A DNA stretch of 64,000 bases from Psychrobacter sp. JCM 18902 (GCF_904846615.1 NZ_CAJHBK010000001.1:3159789-3223788), one strand, 5' to 3'. Shown: positions 51,410 through 61,042, numbered from the stretch's first letter. Made by a program: numbers and translations. The notes: generated by a model not told the origin, from the letters alone.

Positions 51410-52207
51410 ATGAAACCAACTTTGCAGCATTCCCAAGCGATTACTACTCCTCAACAAAATAGCACGTCTGTCGACACGCTGATTGTTAGCTCAGAATTTA
51501 TTCAGCAGTTAGCCGTATTAACACGCAAGTTAGGCTATGTGTTTAAGGACTTGAGTCTCCCCAAACTTGCGTTGACACACCGCTCATTTGATAGCAAAAA
51601 AAATTATGAGCGTTTAGAGTTTTTAGGAGACGCTCTGTTAGGAATGATTGTGGGTGAGGCTTTATATCATCGCTATCCTAGCCAAAATGAGGGTCGCTTG
51701 ACTCGTATGCGTGCCACCTTGGTACGTCAAGAATCATTGGTTATTATTGCGCAAAACTTAGAGCTCTCTAATCATCTGATATTAGGGATAGGTGAGCGTA
51801 AAGGTGGTGGGCGCAATCGCGCTTCTATATTGGCTGATGCTGTGGAGTCTTTGATTGGTGCTATTTATTTAGACAGCCAAGATTTGGATATTACTCGTGA
51901 TTGTGTTCTCTCATGGTATGGTGATTTGATTGACAACGTTAATGACCAAAAAGCGTTAAAAGATGCCAAGAGCCGATTGCAAGAGTGGCTGCAATCTAAG
52001 CAGTTTGATCTGCCACATTATGAGCTAATGGAAACACGTGGTAACGCGCCGCATCAAATTTTTGTTGTACGTTGCCATGTTAATATCAATAACTGTGCTG
52101 ATATTACTGAATCTGGTGAGAGCCGCCGTATCGCTGAACAAAAAGCAGCAGAACTAATGATTAACCAGTTGCATAAACTGCCGAGCTCAGCTAAAAAGCG
52201 ATCCTAA
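51410..52207 (+). CDS. rnc: Ribonuclease III
   Basis: A 265-residue dsRNA endonuclease. The catalytic signature ERLEFLGDALLGMIVGEAL and the second acidic site ADAVESLIGAIYLD are visible, with a C-terminal dsRNA-binding domain (LQEWLQSKQFDLPHYEL onward, AEQKAAELMINQ). It processes rRNA precursors and regulatory duplexes. An unmatched N-terminal extension of about 35 residues precedes the catalytic domain. It is part of lepB-DUF4845-rnc-era-recO. Confidence 0.96.
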   Translation: MKPTLQHSQAITTPQQNSTSVDTLIVSSEFIQQLAVLTRKLGYVFKDLSLPKLALTHRSFDSKKNYERLEFLGDALLGMIVGEALYHRYPSQNEGRLTRMRATLVRQESLVIIAQNLELSNHLILGIGERKGGGRNRASILADAVESLIGAIYLDSQDLDITRDCVLSWYGDLIDNVNDQKALKDAKSRLQEWLQSKQFDLPHYELMETRGNAPHQIFVVRCHVNINNCADITESGESRRIAEQKAAELMINQLHKLPSSAKKRS

Positions 52208-52421
52208 CTAGGATTAACCTATGGATAGCACATACCAATTTTTTTGACAGTATATGTTAAGTGACGTTTTAAAAATCGTTTATTTGAATTAGCGTAAACG
52301 TCACACATTTCAAAACCTTAAATATTTCCCAGCCGATAATGGTTTTGCTTTTTTAGTGCTGATACAGCCAATACATCATTAAGCACCATTTGACTGGGTA
52401 TAAATTCTATAGGATTAACCT

Positions 52422-53534
52422 ATGAGCAATCGTACTGACTTGCCATCCAATGATGAAGATAATGCCAAAAATATGACCGAAAACACAGAATTGAATCAAA
52501 ACCAAGATAATATCGATACTACTAACGATGGCATCAATCAAGCAGAAGATACTACTGTAGACAACGATATGGCAATTGAAGAATTCTTTGCCCCTAGTAG
52601 TCATGCAGGTATTGCTGATGATTTTAAAGCGGGTTATGTCGCGATCGTTGGACGTCCAAACGTTGGTAAATCGACTTTGATGAATCACTTATTGGGTCAA
52701 AAGCTGTCTATTACATCACGTAAGCCGCAAACGACTCGTCACCGTATCCACGGTATTTTGTCAAATCATGAGATGCAGGCAGTATTTGTTGACACGCCGG
52801 GTATTCATCGCAATGAAGTACGTGCTATTAATGAGCGTATGAATAAAGCTGCGGTATCTGCATTAGTAGATGTTGATTTGGTGTTATTCGTTGTTGATTC
52901 AGATCAATGGCGTGATGATGATTTGTTGGTTTTACAAAAGCTTGGCGACACCAATTTAAATGTGGTATTGGTTATTAATAAATCTGATACCTTAAAAGAT
53001 AAAGGCAGCGTGTTGCCACTGATTGAAACGTTTAATGACAGTTTTGATTTTGCCGATATCGTACCAGTATCTGCCTTAAAAAACCAAAACCTAGATCGTC
53101 TACAAGAAGTGATTGCTTCGCATCTTCCTATTGCTGCTCCTATCTATGATACCGAGCAAATTACTGACCGCTCAGAACGATTTTTGGCCAGTGAAATTAT
53201 CCGCGAAAAAATTATGCGTAGCGCTGGTGACGAAGTGCCATATGACTTAACTGTACAGATTGATGGGTTCAAAGATGAGCCTGCGCACACTGATCCAAAG
53301 ACAGGGCGTCCACGTAAGGCTTGTACTTTCATCGATGCAACTATTTATGTTGAACGTAGTGGTCAAAAAGCCATTGTGATTGGTGATAAAGGTCAGCGTA
53401 TTAAGCAAGTTGGTATGGATGCTCGTAAAGATATGGAGCAGTTATTTGATAAAAAAATCATGCTGACACTGTGGGTGAAAGTGAAACGTGGCTGGTCTGA
53501 TGACGAACGTGCATTGACTAGCTTAGGATATTGA
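52422..53534 (+). CDS. era: GTPase Era with acidic N-terminal extension
   Basis: A 370-residue GTPase for 16S rRNA maturation. G1 GRPNVGKSTLMNHLL begins near residue 76, then TRHRIHGI, DTPGIH, NKSD, and the KH domain with the KAIVIGDKGQRIKQVG loop. Typical Era has about 300 residues with G1 near residue 15; this one carries about 65 extra N-terminal residues rich in Asn, Asp, Glu, Thr and Gln, likely disordered. The first ATG is used; no internal ATG with a good ribosome binding site was seen close to the GTPase domain. Confidence 0.95.
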   Translation: MSNRTDLPSNDEDNAKNMTENTELNQNQDNIDTTNDGINQAEDTTVDNDMAIEEFFAPSSHAGIADDFKAGYVAIVGRPNVGKSTLMNHLLGQKLSITSRKPQTTRHRIHGILSNHEMQAVFVDTPGIHRNEVRAINERMNKAAVSALVDVDLVLFVVDSDQWRDDDLLVLQKLGDTNLNVVLVINKSDTLKDKGSVLPLIETFNDSFDFADIVPVSALKNQNLDRLQEVIASHLPIAAPIYDTEQITDRSERFLASEIIREKIMRSAGDEVPYDLTVQIDGFKDEPAHTDPKTGRPRKACTFIDATIYVERSGQKAIVIGDKGQRIKQVGMDARKDMEQLFDKKIMLTLWVKVKRGWSDDERALTSLGY

Positions 53535-53590
53535 TTGAAGAATAGCGCTTTAATCACTTTTCTATATGCTCGATGCTGAGGTAATAAGAA

Positions 53591-54367
53591 ATGCGCAATG
53601 AAGCGTTAGTCGGTTATTTATTGCATCAGCGTCCTTATCAAGAAAAGCGCGCCTTATATTATCTGTTTTCTCAGCAACATGGCGTGATCCATGGTATTGG
53701 GAAAAAAGGCGCGCCATTGTTCATGCCATTGCAGCTCTTTTCCACTGGTAAACGAGATTTAAAAACGTTTAGTCAGATCAATATTGCATCGCAACACACA
53801 ACTCAAACAGGCATAGCAAAAGATGATGGCATTGCCACTGTTCTAGAAGCACTGCCCTACGAAAATATTACAGGTCAACATCAATATGCGGCGTTGTATT
53901 TAAACGAAATACTATGGCGGTTGTTGTCGACTGAAGATCCAATGCCAGTATTATGGCTACATTATCAGGACAGTCTGTCTCAGCTTAGGCGACCTTTGAG
54001 CGCCAACGAATTACGGTTATGCTTGCGTCAATTTGAGCAGCATTTATTCAATGAGTTGGGTTTTAGCTTAATGTTGACTCACGATAGTGTTGAAAACATC
54101 ATTCAGCCTGACGATTCTTATCGTTTTTTACCTGATGTTGGTTTAGTGCCTGTCTTGCAGAATGATATACAGACTGAGCATTTAGACAATACTATGGGGC
54201 AATATTCTTTCAAAGGTACTGATATCATTGCAATGACTCAGTTAGGTATTACTGACAAAACCTTAAATAATTGGTCAAAAATTCATCGACAGCTTATTGA
54301 CCATTTAATGGATTATCAACCATTGCAAAGCCGCCTACTATGGCAGCAGCAACAGCGTTACCAATAA
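53591..54367 (+). CDS. recO: DNA repair protein RecO
   Basis: A 258-residue protein. The N-terminal OB fold starts EALVGYLLHQRPYQEKRALYYLFSQQHG, including the typical hydrophobic-basic pattern; a helical C-terminal part follows (LRLCLRQFEQHLFNELGF). It loads RecA onto SSB-coated DNA with RecR. It lacks the Cys4 zinc site of some RecOs, as is usual in gamma-proteobacteria. It normally precedes pdxJ; here pdxJ is a pseudogene. Confidence 0.92.
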   Translation: MRNEALVGYLLHQRPYQEKRALYYLFSQQHGVIHGIGKKGAPLFMPLQLFSTGKRDLKTFSQINIASQHTTQTGIAKDDGIATVLEALPYENITGQHQYAALYLNEILWRLLSTEDPMPVLWLHYQDSLSQLRRPLSANELRLCLRQFEQHLFNELGFSLMLTHDSVENIIQPDDSYRFLPDVGLVPVLQNDIQTEHLDNTMGQYSFKGTDIIAMTQLGITDKTLNNWSKIHRQLIDHLMDYQPLQSRLLWQQQQRYQ

Positions 54368-54370
54368 ATA

Positions 54371-54394
54371 ATAGCACTATCCTCAAAGTGCTAT
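54371..54394 (+). promoter_or_regulatory. Hairpin between recO and the pdxJ remnant
   Basis: ATAGCACT and AGTGCTAT are perfect inverted arms around an 8-base loop just after the recO stop. There is no T run, so termination is uncertain. Confidence 0.5.
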
Positions 54395-54485
54395 AACCAA
54401 TCTGATTGGTGCTGAGACTGTCTAAAGTTTCATATTCTTGTACCGTTGATCAGTTAATTGGGTTTCGTTATCAAAAAAAATTCTT

Positions 54486-54960
54486 ATGACCACTGCTTCA
54501 CTAACTTCATCTAACAACCCTTTGCAAAAACTTTTATTAAGTGTAAACATTGATCACGTAGCAACTTTACGTCAAGCGCGTGGGGTTAGTTAGCCAAGCC
54601 CTTTAGCCGAAGCTCTTTGATGCGAGAAGGCGGCGCGGCTGCTGTTGGGTTACATACAGGCGCTGATGCCGAAGCAAGCTTGGTAGCCGATATGGACATG
54701 CAAAATGCTGAGCTAAAACGAATGAAGCAAGCTGTTGCTACTGCTCGACGCAGTGATAAGAACCTCTTAATTAACGTAGGTCATGGTCTGACATGTGATA
54801 ATGTGGATGCTATCGTAAAATTGAGGGTATTTATAAGTTGAATATTAACCATGAATTCATTGCAGGCGCTGTATTTGTAGGACTCGAGCAGGCCGTCATT
54901 ATGATGAAAGAAGCAATGTATATAGAGCTATCAAAAAATGTGAGTGGTAATTTATGTTAG
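54486..54960 (+). pseudogene. pdxJ: Degenerate pyridoxine 5'-phosphate synthase gene
   Basis: The 5' part from ATG 54486 reads LLLSVNIDHVATLRQARGVS, the PdxJ N-terminus, then hits TAG at 54591 (where a Tyr is expected) and TGA at 54624 or so. After an apparent in-gene deletion of roughly 100-120 codons the similarity resumes in another frame with GLHTGADAEA, LKRMKQAVATARRS and LLINVGHGLTCDNVDAIV, followed by a second frame change and LNINHEFIAGAVFVGLEQAV, ending at TAG 54958. No PdxJ can be made. Gene order (rnc-era-recO-pdxJ) shows this is the native locus. Confidence 0.92.
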
Positions 54961-54970
54961 TGGTAGTTTT

Positions 54971-55696
54971 TTATTCGTCACATTCGGTGGGATGATCTTC
55001 ATTAAGTTTTTGTTTAATAATACCTCCTTGGTTAAATGATATTAGATACATTGCTTGATTATAAGCAACAATGGGACAGTATTTTATATGGCCAAAATGT
55101 CCTCGTGGTTTGCCACTATCACCCCAAAATTTGGTGTAGTGGCGTCGACTTCCAACTCGTAAACTTAGCTTACTGTATTTAGGATTTAAAGACTGCTGAA
55201 CGACTAATGAATCTACCTGAGCATCAAAGTGATTATTGTCATTTTTATCTATGAATAACAAAAGTGTCTTATCGCTGTCTCTATGGCAGCGCCCTCCAGT
55301 ATCAGACAAGCAAACAATCACATTCTGTCTTCTGATGTAACTCTCAGCCTTGGCTAAGGCAAGAGAATTCTCTAACTGACTTTGAATCCGTTTGGCTTCC
55401 ATACGTGCTAATTGCGTTCGTATGACTGGGGCTGCGATCGTCACTATAATTGCTAATACACATACAGTGACGATAAGTTCAACCAGCGTAAAACCCTTGT
55501 TATGTCTATTAGCAGTGCTTGGGTCTGTTCTAGTGTTTGTATTAGGTGCTCTTTTATAGAGAGATACTATATATCTGTGATACACATAAAGAATCAATCG
55601 GCTTTGAGCTAGCCTGTGCTTATTTGAAGTAAAAACCCATAACATAAATGCTGAGAGCTCTTTGTAACTTGATAATGTTTTATGCAGCAATGCCAT
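54971..55696 (-). CDS. GspH/FimT family pseudopilin
   Basis: A protein of up to 241 residues with a type IV prepilin signature at about residue 66: NKGFTLVELIVTVCVLAIIV, cut after the Gly. The downstream part (CLSDTGGRCHRDSDKTLLLFID) resembles the GspH/FimT minor pseudopilin fold. The prepilin leader would be about 67 residues from ATG 55696, unusually long; an in-frame ATG at 55645 or a GTG/TTG closer to the pilin core may be the true start. No other pilus gene is adjacent. Confidence 0.78.
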   Translation of the reverse strand: MALLHKTLSSYKELSAFMLWVFTSNKHRLAQSRLILYVYHRYIVSLYKRAPNTNTRTDPSTANRHNKGFTLVELIVTVCVLAIIVTIAAPVIRTQLARMEAKRIQSQLENSLALAKAESYIRRQNVIVCLSDTGGRCHRDSDKTLLLFIDKNDNNHFDAQVDSLVVQQSLNPKYSKLSLRVGSRRHYTKFWGDSGKPRGHFGHIKYCPIVAYNQAMYLISFNQGGIIKQKLNEDHPTECDE

Positions 55697-56256
55697 GAGG
55701 CTTGTTACCTATAATAAGTAGTGTAGTTCAATAAAACAGTCTCGCTTCTTTAAATGTTATTCAATCCAATCATTGCGTGAAATCGAGCCAATATGCGCGC
55801 GAAATTTTAGAGTAATGATCAAATTTATGATGTATGAAATAATGTTGAGTGATATAATATAAACAGAATATATGTCTACTGTCAAAAAATGTTTCAATTA
55901 GTGAATGACTGGTTTTAATAATAGAGAAAAAATACTAACTGTACTAAAATACGCCCAGACAATAGATACTGTTAGGTTTACTATCTATTGTGAACTGACA
56001 TACAAAAGATAAAAAGCGTAAGGTGTGTTAGTTCTAGGTAACTTAAGCTGGTTATTGTGTTTTAGTTACGACATTATCGTGTAATAATGTGTAGCTCGTT
56101 AACGAAAAAAGTTGTAAACTGAATTGATAATCGCTAAGCTACTCCTTAATTGGTTTTGCTTTGTCACTTAAAATTCGTAAAAGATGTCTATTTTAGAGTA
56201 TCTTGAGAAGCGGTTTTGCTTAATGCATCACTCAAATTATCCTTTGGAGGAAGTCC
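55697..56256. other. Long intergenic region upstream of the OmpA-family gene
   Basis: These 560 bases are AT-rich and contain no convincing ORF. They hold a perfect 10-base inverted repeat (55959-55968 and 55982-55991, ACAATAGATA) with a 13-base loop. Promoters of both flanking genes must lie here, but I could not place them. A strong GGAGGAAG site sits before the ompA start. Confidence 0.5.
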
Positions 56257-57549
56257 ATGAAATTGAATAAAATTGCTCTAGCTCTGGTTGCTGTAGCAGC
56301 TGCACCTTTAGCAGCTAATGCTGGCGTAACTATTAGCCCATTGTTACTAGGTTATCATTACACTGGCGAAGCTCATGACGAGCAACGCGAAATTTTGAAA
56401 ACTGGTAAAAATTTGTATGAGAATGTCAATGGCGACCCTATGGCTAATGCTGATGGTCGTGGTAATGACAATGGTGGCGTAGCTAAAGAAAGCAGCTTAT
56501 ACACTGGTGCTGCACTAGGTATTGAACTAACTCCTTCTACTCAGTTCCAAGTAGAGTATGGTGTATCAAATGCAAACGGCGAAGCTTCTGAAGATTCTGC
56601 AAAAGCTGGTGTTAACCGCTTTGACGTAGAACAAACCATGCTTTCTGGTAACTTCTTAATCGGTACTGAAGAATTTACTGGTTATACTGATAGCGCATTC
56701 AAGCCATATGTATTGGTTGGTGCTGGTCAATCTAAGATTAAAGTAGAAAACCAAGAAACTTACACTAAAACTGGTGAGACGAATCCTACTACTGCTGGTA
56801 CTGAAGTTGCAGAGTCTAAAGATACTATTGGTAACCTAGGTCTAGGTGCTATGTATCGTATCAACGACGCTTTAAGCCTACGTGGTGAAGCTCGTGCGAT
56901 TCATAACTTTGATAACAACTGGTGGGAAGGCATGGCTTTGGCCGGTCTAGAAGTTGTACTTGGTGGCCATTTAGCACCTACAGTAGCAGTACCACCAATG
57001 CAAGAGCCAGTTATCGATACTACTCCAGTAGTCGTAGTTGAATCTGATCTTGATTCTGATGGTGATGGCGTACCTGATAGCATCGATGCATGCCCAGGCA
57101 CTCCTATGAATGTTGTAGTAGATGAGCGCGGTTGCCCAGTACCAGTAGATATTACTGATGAGCTGAAAATGGAACTACGTGTATTCTTTGATAACGATAA
57201 ATCAACGATCAAATCACAGTATCAACCTGAAATCGCTAAAGTAGCAGAGAAGATGCGCGAGTATCCTAACTCTACAGCACGTATCGAAGGTCATGCTTCT
57301 AAAACTGGTCCTTCAGCACGTTATAACCAACGTTTATCTGAAGCCCGTGCCGTTGCTGTTAAATCTATGTTGACTAACGAATTCGGTATTGCTCCAAACC
57401 GTATATCAACAGTTGGTTATGGTTATGACCAACCAATCGCTCCAAACGACACTGAAGAAGGTCGTGCTATGAACCGTCGTGTTTATGCCATCATCACTGG
57501 TGACAAAACAATGACTGTTGAACAAACTAAAGATATGGTTGTTCAGTAA
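56257..57549 (+). CDS. ompA: OmpA-family outer membrane protein
   Basis: A 430-residue porin-like structural protein. A cleavable signal peptide spans residues 1-22 (ending ANA). Beta-barrel-like strands follow to about residue 240 (TGAALGIELTPSTQFQVEYGV; LGLGAMYRINDALSLRGEARA). A TSP3-type calcium-binding linker is seen in DSDGDGVPDSIDACPGTP. The C-terminal OmpA/MotB peptidoglycan-binding domain ends with YNQRLSEARAVAVKSML and RRVYAII. It anchors outer membrane to wall. The coding sequence uses codons typical of highly expressed genes. Confidence 0.92.
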   Translation: MKLNKIALALVAVAAAPLAANAGVTISPLLLGYHYTGEAHDEQREILKTGKNLYENVNGDPMANADGRGNDNGGVAKESSLYTGAALGIELTPSTQFQVEYGVSNANGEASEDSAKAGVNRFDVEQTMLSGNFLIGTEEFTGYTDSAFKPYVLVGAGQSKIKVENQETYTKTGETNPTTAGTEVAESKDTIGNLGLGAMYRINDALSLRGEARAIHNFDNNWWEGMALAGLEVVLGGHLAPTVAVPPMQEPVIDTTPVVVVESDLDSDGDGVPDSIDACPGTPMNVVVDERGCPVPVDITDELKMELRVFFDNDKSTIKSQYQPEIAKVAEKMREYPNSTARIEGHASKTGPSARYNQRLSEARAVAVKSMLTNEFGIAPNRISTVGYGYDQPIAPNDTEEGRAMNRRVYAIITGDKTMTVEQTKDMVVQ

Positions 57550-57589
57550 ATAGTATTGAACCGATTGTTTTACTAAATATATAGTTACA

Positions 57590-57620
57590 AAAAAAGTCAC
57601 CTAATGGGTGGCTTTTTTTT
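57590..57620 (+). terminator. Terminator after ompA
   Basis: AAAAAAGTCACC pairs with GGTGGCTTTTTT (one wobble) around a short loop, ending in T8. Confidence 0.88.
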
Positions 57621-57670
57621 ATTTATGGATTGAGAAAAGCAAGTTATTACATAAATTTGTGAAGCAATAA

Positions 57671-57713
57671 TGTTATACTAGCTGCCCAAACATTCTGTAA
57701 ATTGACAGAATGT
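57671..57713 (+). promoter_or_regulatory. Putative typA promoter and 5' leader hairpin
   Basis: TGTTATACT is an extended -10 element with no good -35. About 10 bases downstream, ACATTCTGT and ACAGAATGT form a perfect hairpin with a 6-base loop, which would lie at the very 5' end of the mRNA, over 190 bases before the start codon. Confidence 0.4.
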
Positions 57714-57905
57714 ACATTAGCATAGCTATCTGTATGATGAATTTATCAGTGTAGATACTTGATTATATTGAAATTATTTGATTAACCGCATCTATTGTGC
57801 AGTCTTCCAAAAGTAAGTACTCAATATCTATCTGGTTGATGGTAAAAGTTTATCCAGCGGCGCTTATTGCTACTGCATTTTTTTAAGACGAAACGAGCAT
57901 TTTAT

Positions 57906-59756
57906 ATGGCGAACGATATCAAACACCTGCGTAACATTGCAATTATTGCCCACGTTGACCACGGTAAAACAACTTTGGTTGATAAGTTATTACATCAGTC
58001 TGGTACTTTTGGCGACCGTGCAAACATTGCTGAACGTGCAATGGATTCAGGCGATATTGAGCAAGAACGTGGTATTACCATTTTGGCTAAAAATACAGCC
58101 ATCCGCTGGACAGATAAGACTGATGATACTGAATATCGTATCAACATTGTTGACACCCCAGGTCACGCCGACTTTGGTGGTGAAGTTGAGCGTGTAATGT
58201 CTATGGTTGACTGCGTGCTTCTAGTCGTTGATGCGGTTGATGGCCCAATGCCACAGACCCGTTTTGTGACGCAAAAAGCGTTCGAGCAAGGTCTAAAACC
58301 TATCGTTGTCATCAATAAAATTGACCGTCCTGGCTCGCGCCCTGACTGGGTAATGGATCAAATCTTTGATCTTTTTGATAACTTGGGTGCAACTGATGAA
58401 CAGCTTGATTTCCCAGTTGTTTATGCCTCAGCATTGAATGGTATTGCAGGTTTGCAAGCTGACGATTTGGCTGATGACATGACACCACTTTTCAAAACGA
58501 TTGTTGATGTGGTTCAGCCTCCTCAAGTTGATGCTGATGCACCGTTCCGTATGCAAATCTCAAGCCTTGATTATAATAGTTTTGTTGGCGTCATCGGCAT
58601 TGGTCGTATTCAGCGTGGTAAAGTTAAAACCAATACTCAAGTGACTGTAATCGACAAAAATGGCAATACCCGTAATGGCCGTATTTTAAAAATTATGGGT
58701 TATCATGGTCTTGATCGTATTGATGTTGAAGATGCACAAGCTGGTGACATCGTTTGTATTACTGGTATTGATTCGCTTAATATCTCAGATACGATTTGTG
58801 ATCCTAGTGCTGTCGAAGCATTACCAGCATTGACCGTTGATGAACCTACCGTTTCAATGAACTTCCAAGTAAATAACTCACCTTTTGCTGGTCGTGATGG
58901 CAAGTTTGTGACCTCGCGTAATATCCGTGAGCGTCTTGAGCGTGAATTGATTCATAACGTAGCATTACGTGTAGAAGATACAGAATCTCCTGATAAATTC
59001 AAAGTATCAGGTCGCGGTGAACTTCATTTATCTGTATTGATCGAAAACATGCGCCGTGAAGGTTTTGAGATGGGTGTTTCAGGCCCAGAAGTTATCGTCA
59101 AAGAAGTGGATGGTAAATTACAAGAGCCGTATGAAAACGTTGTTTTCGATATTGAAGATGAGCATCAAGGTTCTATCATGGAGCAGGTTGGCTTGCGTAA
59201 AGGCGAGATGACTAATATGGAGCTTGATGGTAAAGGTCGTATGCGTATCGAAGCGACGATGCCTGCCCGTGGTTTGATTGGTTTCCGTTCTGAGTTCTTA
59301 ACCTTGACTTCAGGTACAGGTATCATGACGTCAAGCTTCTCACATTACGGTCCACAAAAGATCGGTGATGTTGGTGGTCGCTCGAATGGCGTCTTGGTTT
59401 CTATGGCAAAAGGTGTTTGCTTAGGTTTCGCGCTATTTAACCTGCAAAAACGTGGTAAATTGTTTGCTGAGCCACAGCTTGAAGTTTACGAAGGTATGAT
59501 TGTTGGTCTTAACTCACGTAACGATGATATGGCTGTTAACCCAACGACCGCTAAGCAGTTAACCAACGTTCGTGCAAGTGGTACTGATGAAGCATTGACG
59601 TTGACTCCAGCAGTCAAGTTCACACTTGAGCAAGCGCTTGAATTCATTCAAGATGATGAATTGGTTGAAGTAACACCTAAGGCGATCCGTCTACGTAAGC
59701 GCTATTTGACTGAAAGTGAGCGTAAGCGTCACGGCCGTGGTAAAAAAGGTGCTTAA
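57906..59756 (+). CDS. typA: Translational GTPase TypA/BipA
   Basis: A 616-residue GTPase. [20 protein letters not shown] gives G1, [13 protein letters not shown] switch [16 protein letters not shown] switch II and [15 protein letters not shown]4; the C-terminal BipA domain includes [17 protein letters not shown] and ends [11 protein letters not shown]. It assists 50S assembly and low-temperature or stress growth. ATG 57906 is chosen because [20 protein letters not shown] fits the family; a TTG at 57867 would add 13 residues. The ribosome binding site is weak. Confidence 0.96.
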   Translation: MANDIKHLRNIAIIAHVDHGKTTLVDKLLHQSGTFGDRANIAERAMDSGDIEQERGITILAKNTAIRWTDKTDDTEYRINIVDTPGHADFGGEVERVMSMVDCVLLVVDAVDGPMPQTRFVTQKAFEQGLKPIVVINKIDRPGSRPDWVMDQIFDLFDNLGATDEQLDFPVVYASALNGIAGLQADDLADDMTPLFKTIVDVVQPPQVDADAPFRMQISSLDYNSFVGVIGIGRIQRGKVKTNTQVTVIDKNGNTRNGRILKIMGYHGLDRIDVEDAQAGDIVCITGIDSLNISDTICDPSAVEALPALTVDEPTVSMNFQVNNSPFAGRDGKFVTSRNIRERLERELIHNVALRVEDTESPDKFKVSGRGELHLSVLIENMRREGFEMGVSGPEVIVKEVDGKLQEPYENVVFDIEDEHQGSIMEQVGLRKGEMTNMELDGKGRMRIEATMPARGLIGFRSEFLTLTSGTGIMTSSFSHYGPQKIGDVGGRSNGVLVSMAKGVCLGFALFNLQKRGKLFAEPQLEVYEGMIVGLNSRNDDMAVNPTTAKQLTNVRASGTDEALTLTPAVKFTLEQALEFIQDDELVEVTPKAIRLRKRYLTESERKRHGRGKKGA

Positions 59757-59857
59757 TATTGAGCCATGAATTACTGAGTAATTTATTGGATTGATATTTT
59801 ATTAAGCATTTGATGCCATTATTATTTAATAATGGGCATCAAGATAACTAAAAAATT

Positions 59858-59910
59858 AGCAGTATAGAGTGAACTGAATATGGTTCATTTTATGCTGCTT
59901 TTTTTTGTTG
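59858..59910 (+). terminator. Terminator after typA
   Basis: A long imperfect stem (AGCAGTATA with TTATGCTGCT, inner GTGAAC with GTTCAT) ends in T8. A second hairpin, GATGCCATTATTA with TAATAATGGGCATC, lies just upstream at 59812-59840. Confidence 0.78.
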
Positions 59911-60040
59911 TAATTTCCATAGAATATAGACAGAATAACTGACAGTAGTAGTGTTTCTTACTATTACTCTTAAGGCTCAAGATTGGGTCGACTGTTGAGA
60001 TACTTATTCGATTATAGATTGGTATTTTGAGGAGAAAATA

Positions 60041-60484
60041 ATGAGTATGGTTTCTGAGTTTAAAGAATTCGCTTTAAAAGGTAATGTGATGGACTTAGCG
60101 GTCGGTGTCATTATCGGTGGGGCATTTGCTACTATCACAACGTCCTTAGTTGAAGACATTATTATGCCAATAGTGGCCTTCATAGCAGGTGGCGAAATCA
60201 ATTTCAAAAACATGTTCTTAGTGTTGGGTGATGCGCCTGAAGGTGTTGCCATGACCTATGATGCCCTCAAAGCAGCTGGCGTTCCTGTATTAGCCTATGG
60301 CAGTTTCATTACTGTACTGATTAATTTCTTAATTTTAGCATTCATTATTTTTATGATGGTTAGAATGGTTAATAAAATGCGTCGTAAAGAAGAAGTGCAA
60401 GAGTTGGTAAAACAACCTTCAGAAGAGGTGCAATTGCTTCGTGAAATTAGTGCTAAGTTAAGTAACACCACTGTTTCAAAATAA
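60041..60484 (+). CDS. mscL: Large-conductance mechanosensitive channel
   Basis: A 147-residue channel of usual length. [26 protein letters not shown] (TM1 and N-terminal helix), [16 protein letters not shown], and TM2 [30 protein letters not shown] are all visible, with a cytoplasmic helix at the C-terminus. It opens on membrane tension to release solutes after osmotic downshock. GAGGAGAAA provides a strong ribosome binding site. Confidence 0.96.
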   Translation: MSMVSEFKEFALKGNVMDLAVGVIIGGAFATITTSLVEDIIMPIVAFIAGGEINFKNMFLVLGDAPEGVAMTYDALKAAGVPVLAYGSFITVLINFLILAFIIFMMVRMVNKMRRKEEVQELVKQPSEEVQLLREISAKLSNTTVSK

Positions 60485-60503
60485 AATATGGTGATTTGAT
60501 TAA

Positions 60504-60535
60504 AAAAAAGGCTAACACGACGTTAGCCTTTTTTA
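60504..60535. terminator. Bidirectional terminator between mscL and the secreted hypothetical gene
   Basis: AAAAAGGCTAAC pairs with GTTAGCCTTTTT around ACGAC, with A and T runs at the sides. The flanking genes are convergent. Confidence 0.93.
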
Positions 60536-60601
60536 TGGATAATTTATAAATGCATTGTCTTTAATACAGATATATCATTTAACCAGCTGTTAATATAAAG
60601 A

Positions 60602-61042
60602 CTATGGCGTAACTACGACATAATCGTTGGTATTAATCAAAATCTCAGATGGTTGGTCAACGACAATACGGACAACATTATCATTCGTCACTTGTGATTT
60701 GTAATAATTGTCTTCAGCCACAGTACAACCTAAACAACGTCCCATCGCGTCCCAAGGTTCAACAAAAAGTTTCTGCTGCGACTGATCCGCATTACCACCG
60801 ATAAGCGAGAAGGGTAGACTAACTAGGTAGGCGGCAGTACCAGCAACGGCACTGACCAGTTGTAAAGGTTTACCCACTACAGTATCAACCACCATTGTCT
60901 CATAAGAAGGCCCAAAGTCTGTCTCATCAATTTCTATGGCTGCCAAGGCAGGCTGCATAGTAGCAGCCATTAAACTTAAGCTTGCGGCTATAGTAAAGGC
61001 TTTTTGCTTAACTGTGCGTTGGTTTTTGGCTTTAACAGTCAT
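60602..61042 (-). CDS. Secreted hypothetical protein
   Basis: A 146-residue protein with a long N-terminal signal peptide (basic to about residue 14, hydrophobic 15-32, cut near PALAAIEI). The mature part contains a hydrophobic patch (AVAGTAAYLVSLPFSLIGGN) and the cysteine pair MGRCLGCTVAED, and ends NTNDYVVVTP. I do not recognise the family. It stands alone and convergent to mscL. Confidence 0.65.
   Translation of the reverse strand: MTVKAKNQRTVKQKAFTIAASLSLMAATMQPALAAIEIDETDFGPSYETMVVDTVVGKPLQLVSAVAGTAAYLVSLPFSLIGGNADQSQQKLFVEPWDAMGRCLGCTVAEDNYYKSQVTNDNVVRIVVDQPSEILINTNDYVVVTP

Larger units (their letters stand above)
57550..57905. other. Intergenic region between ompA and typA
   Basis: The 356 bases hold the ompA terminator, an extended -10-like TGTTATACT (57671-57679) and a perfect 9-base inverted repeat (57690-57698 and 57705-57713). 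No gene was seen. Confidence 0.55.

Noticed and set aside
54617..54841. Independent 74-residue ORF
   Set aside because: Its sequence is the middle of PdxJ after the deletion, so it is part of the pseudogene.
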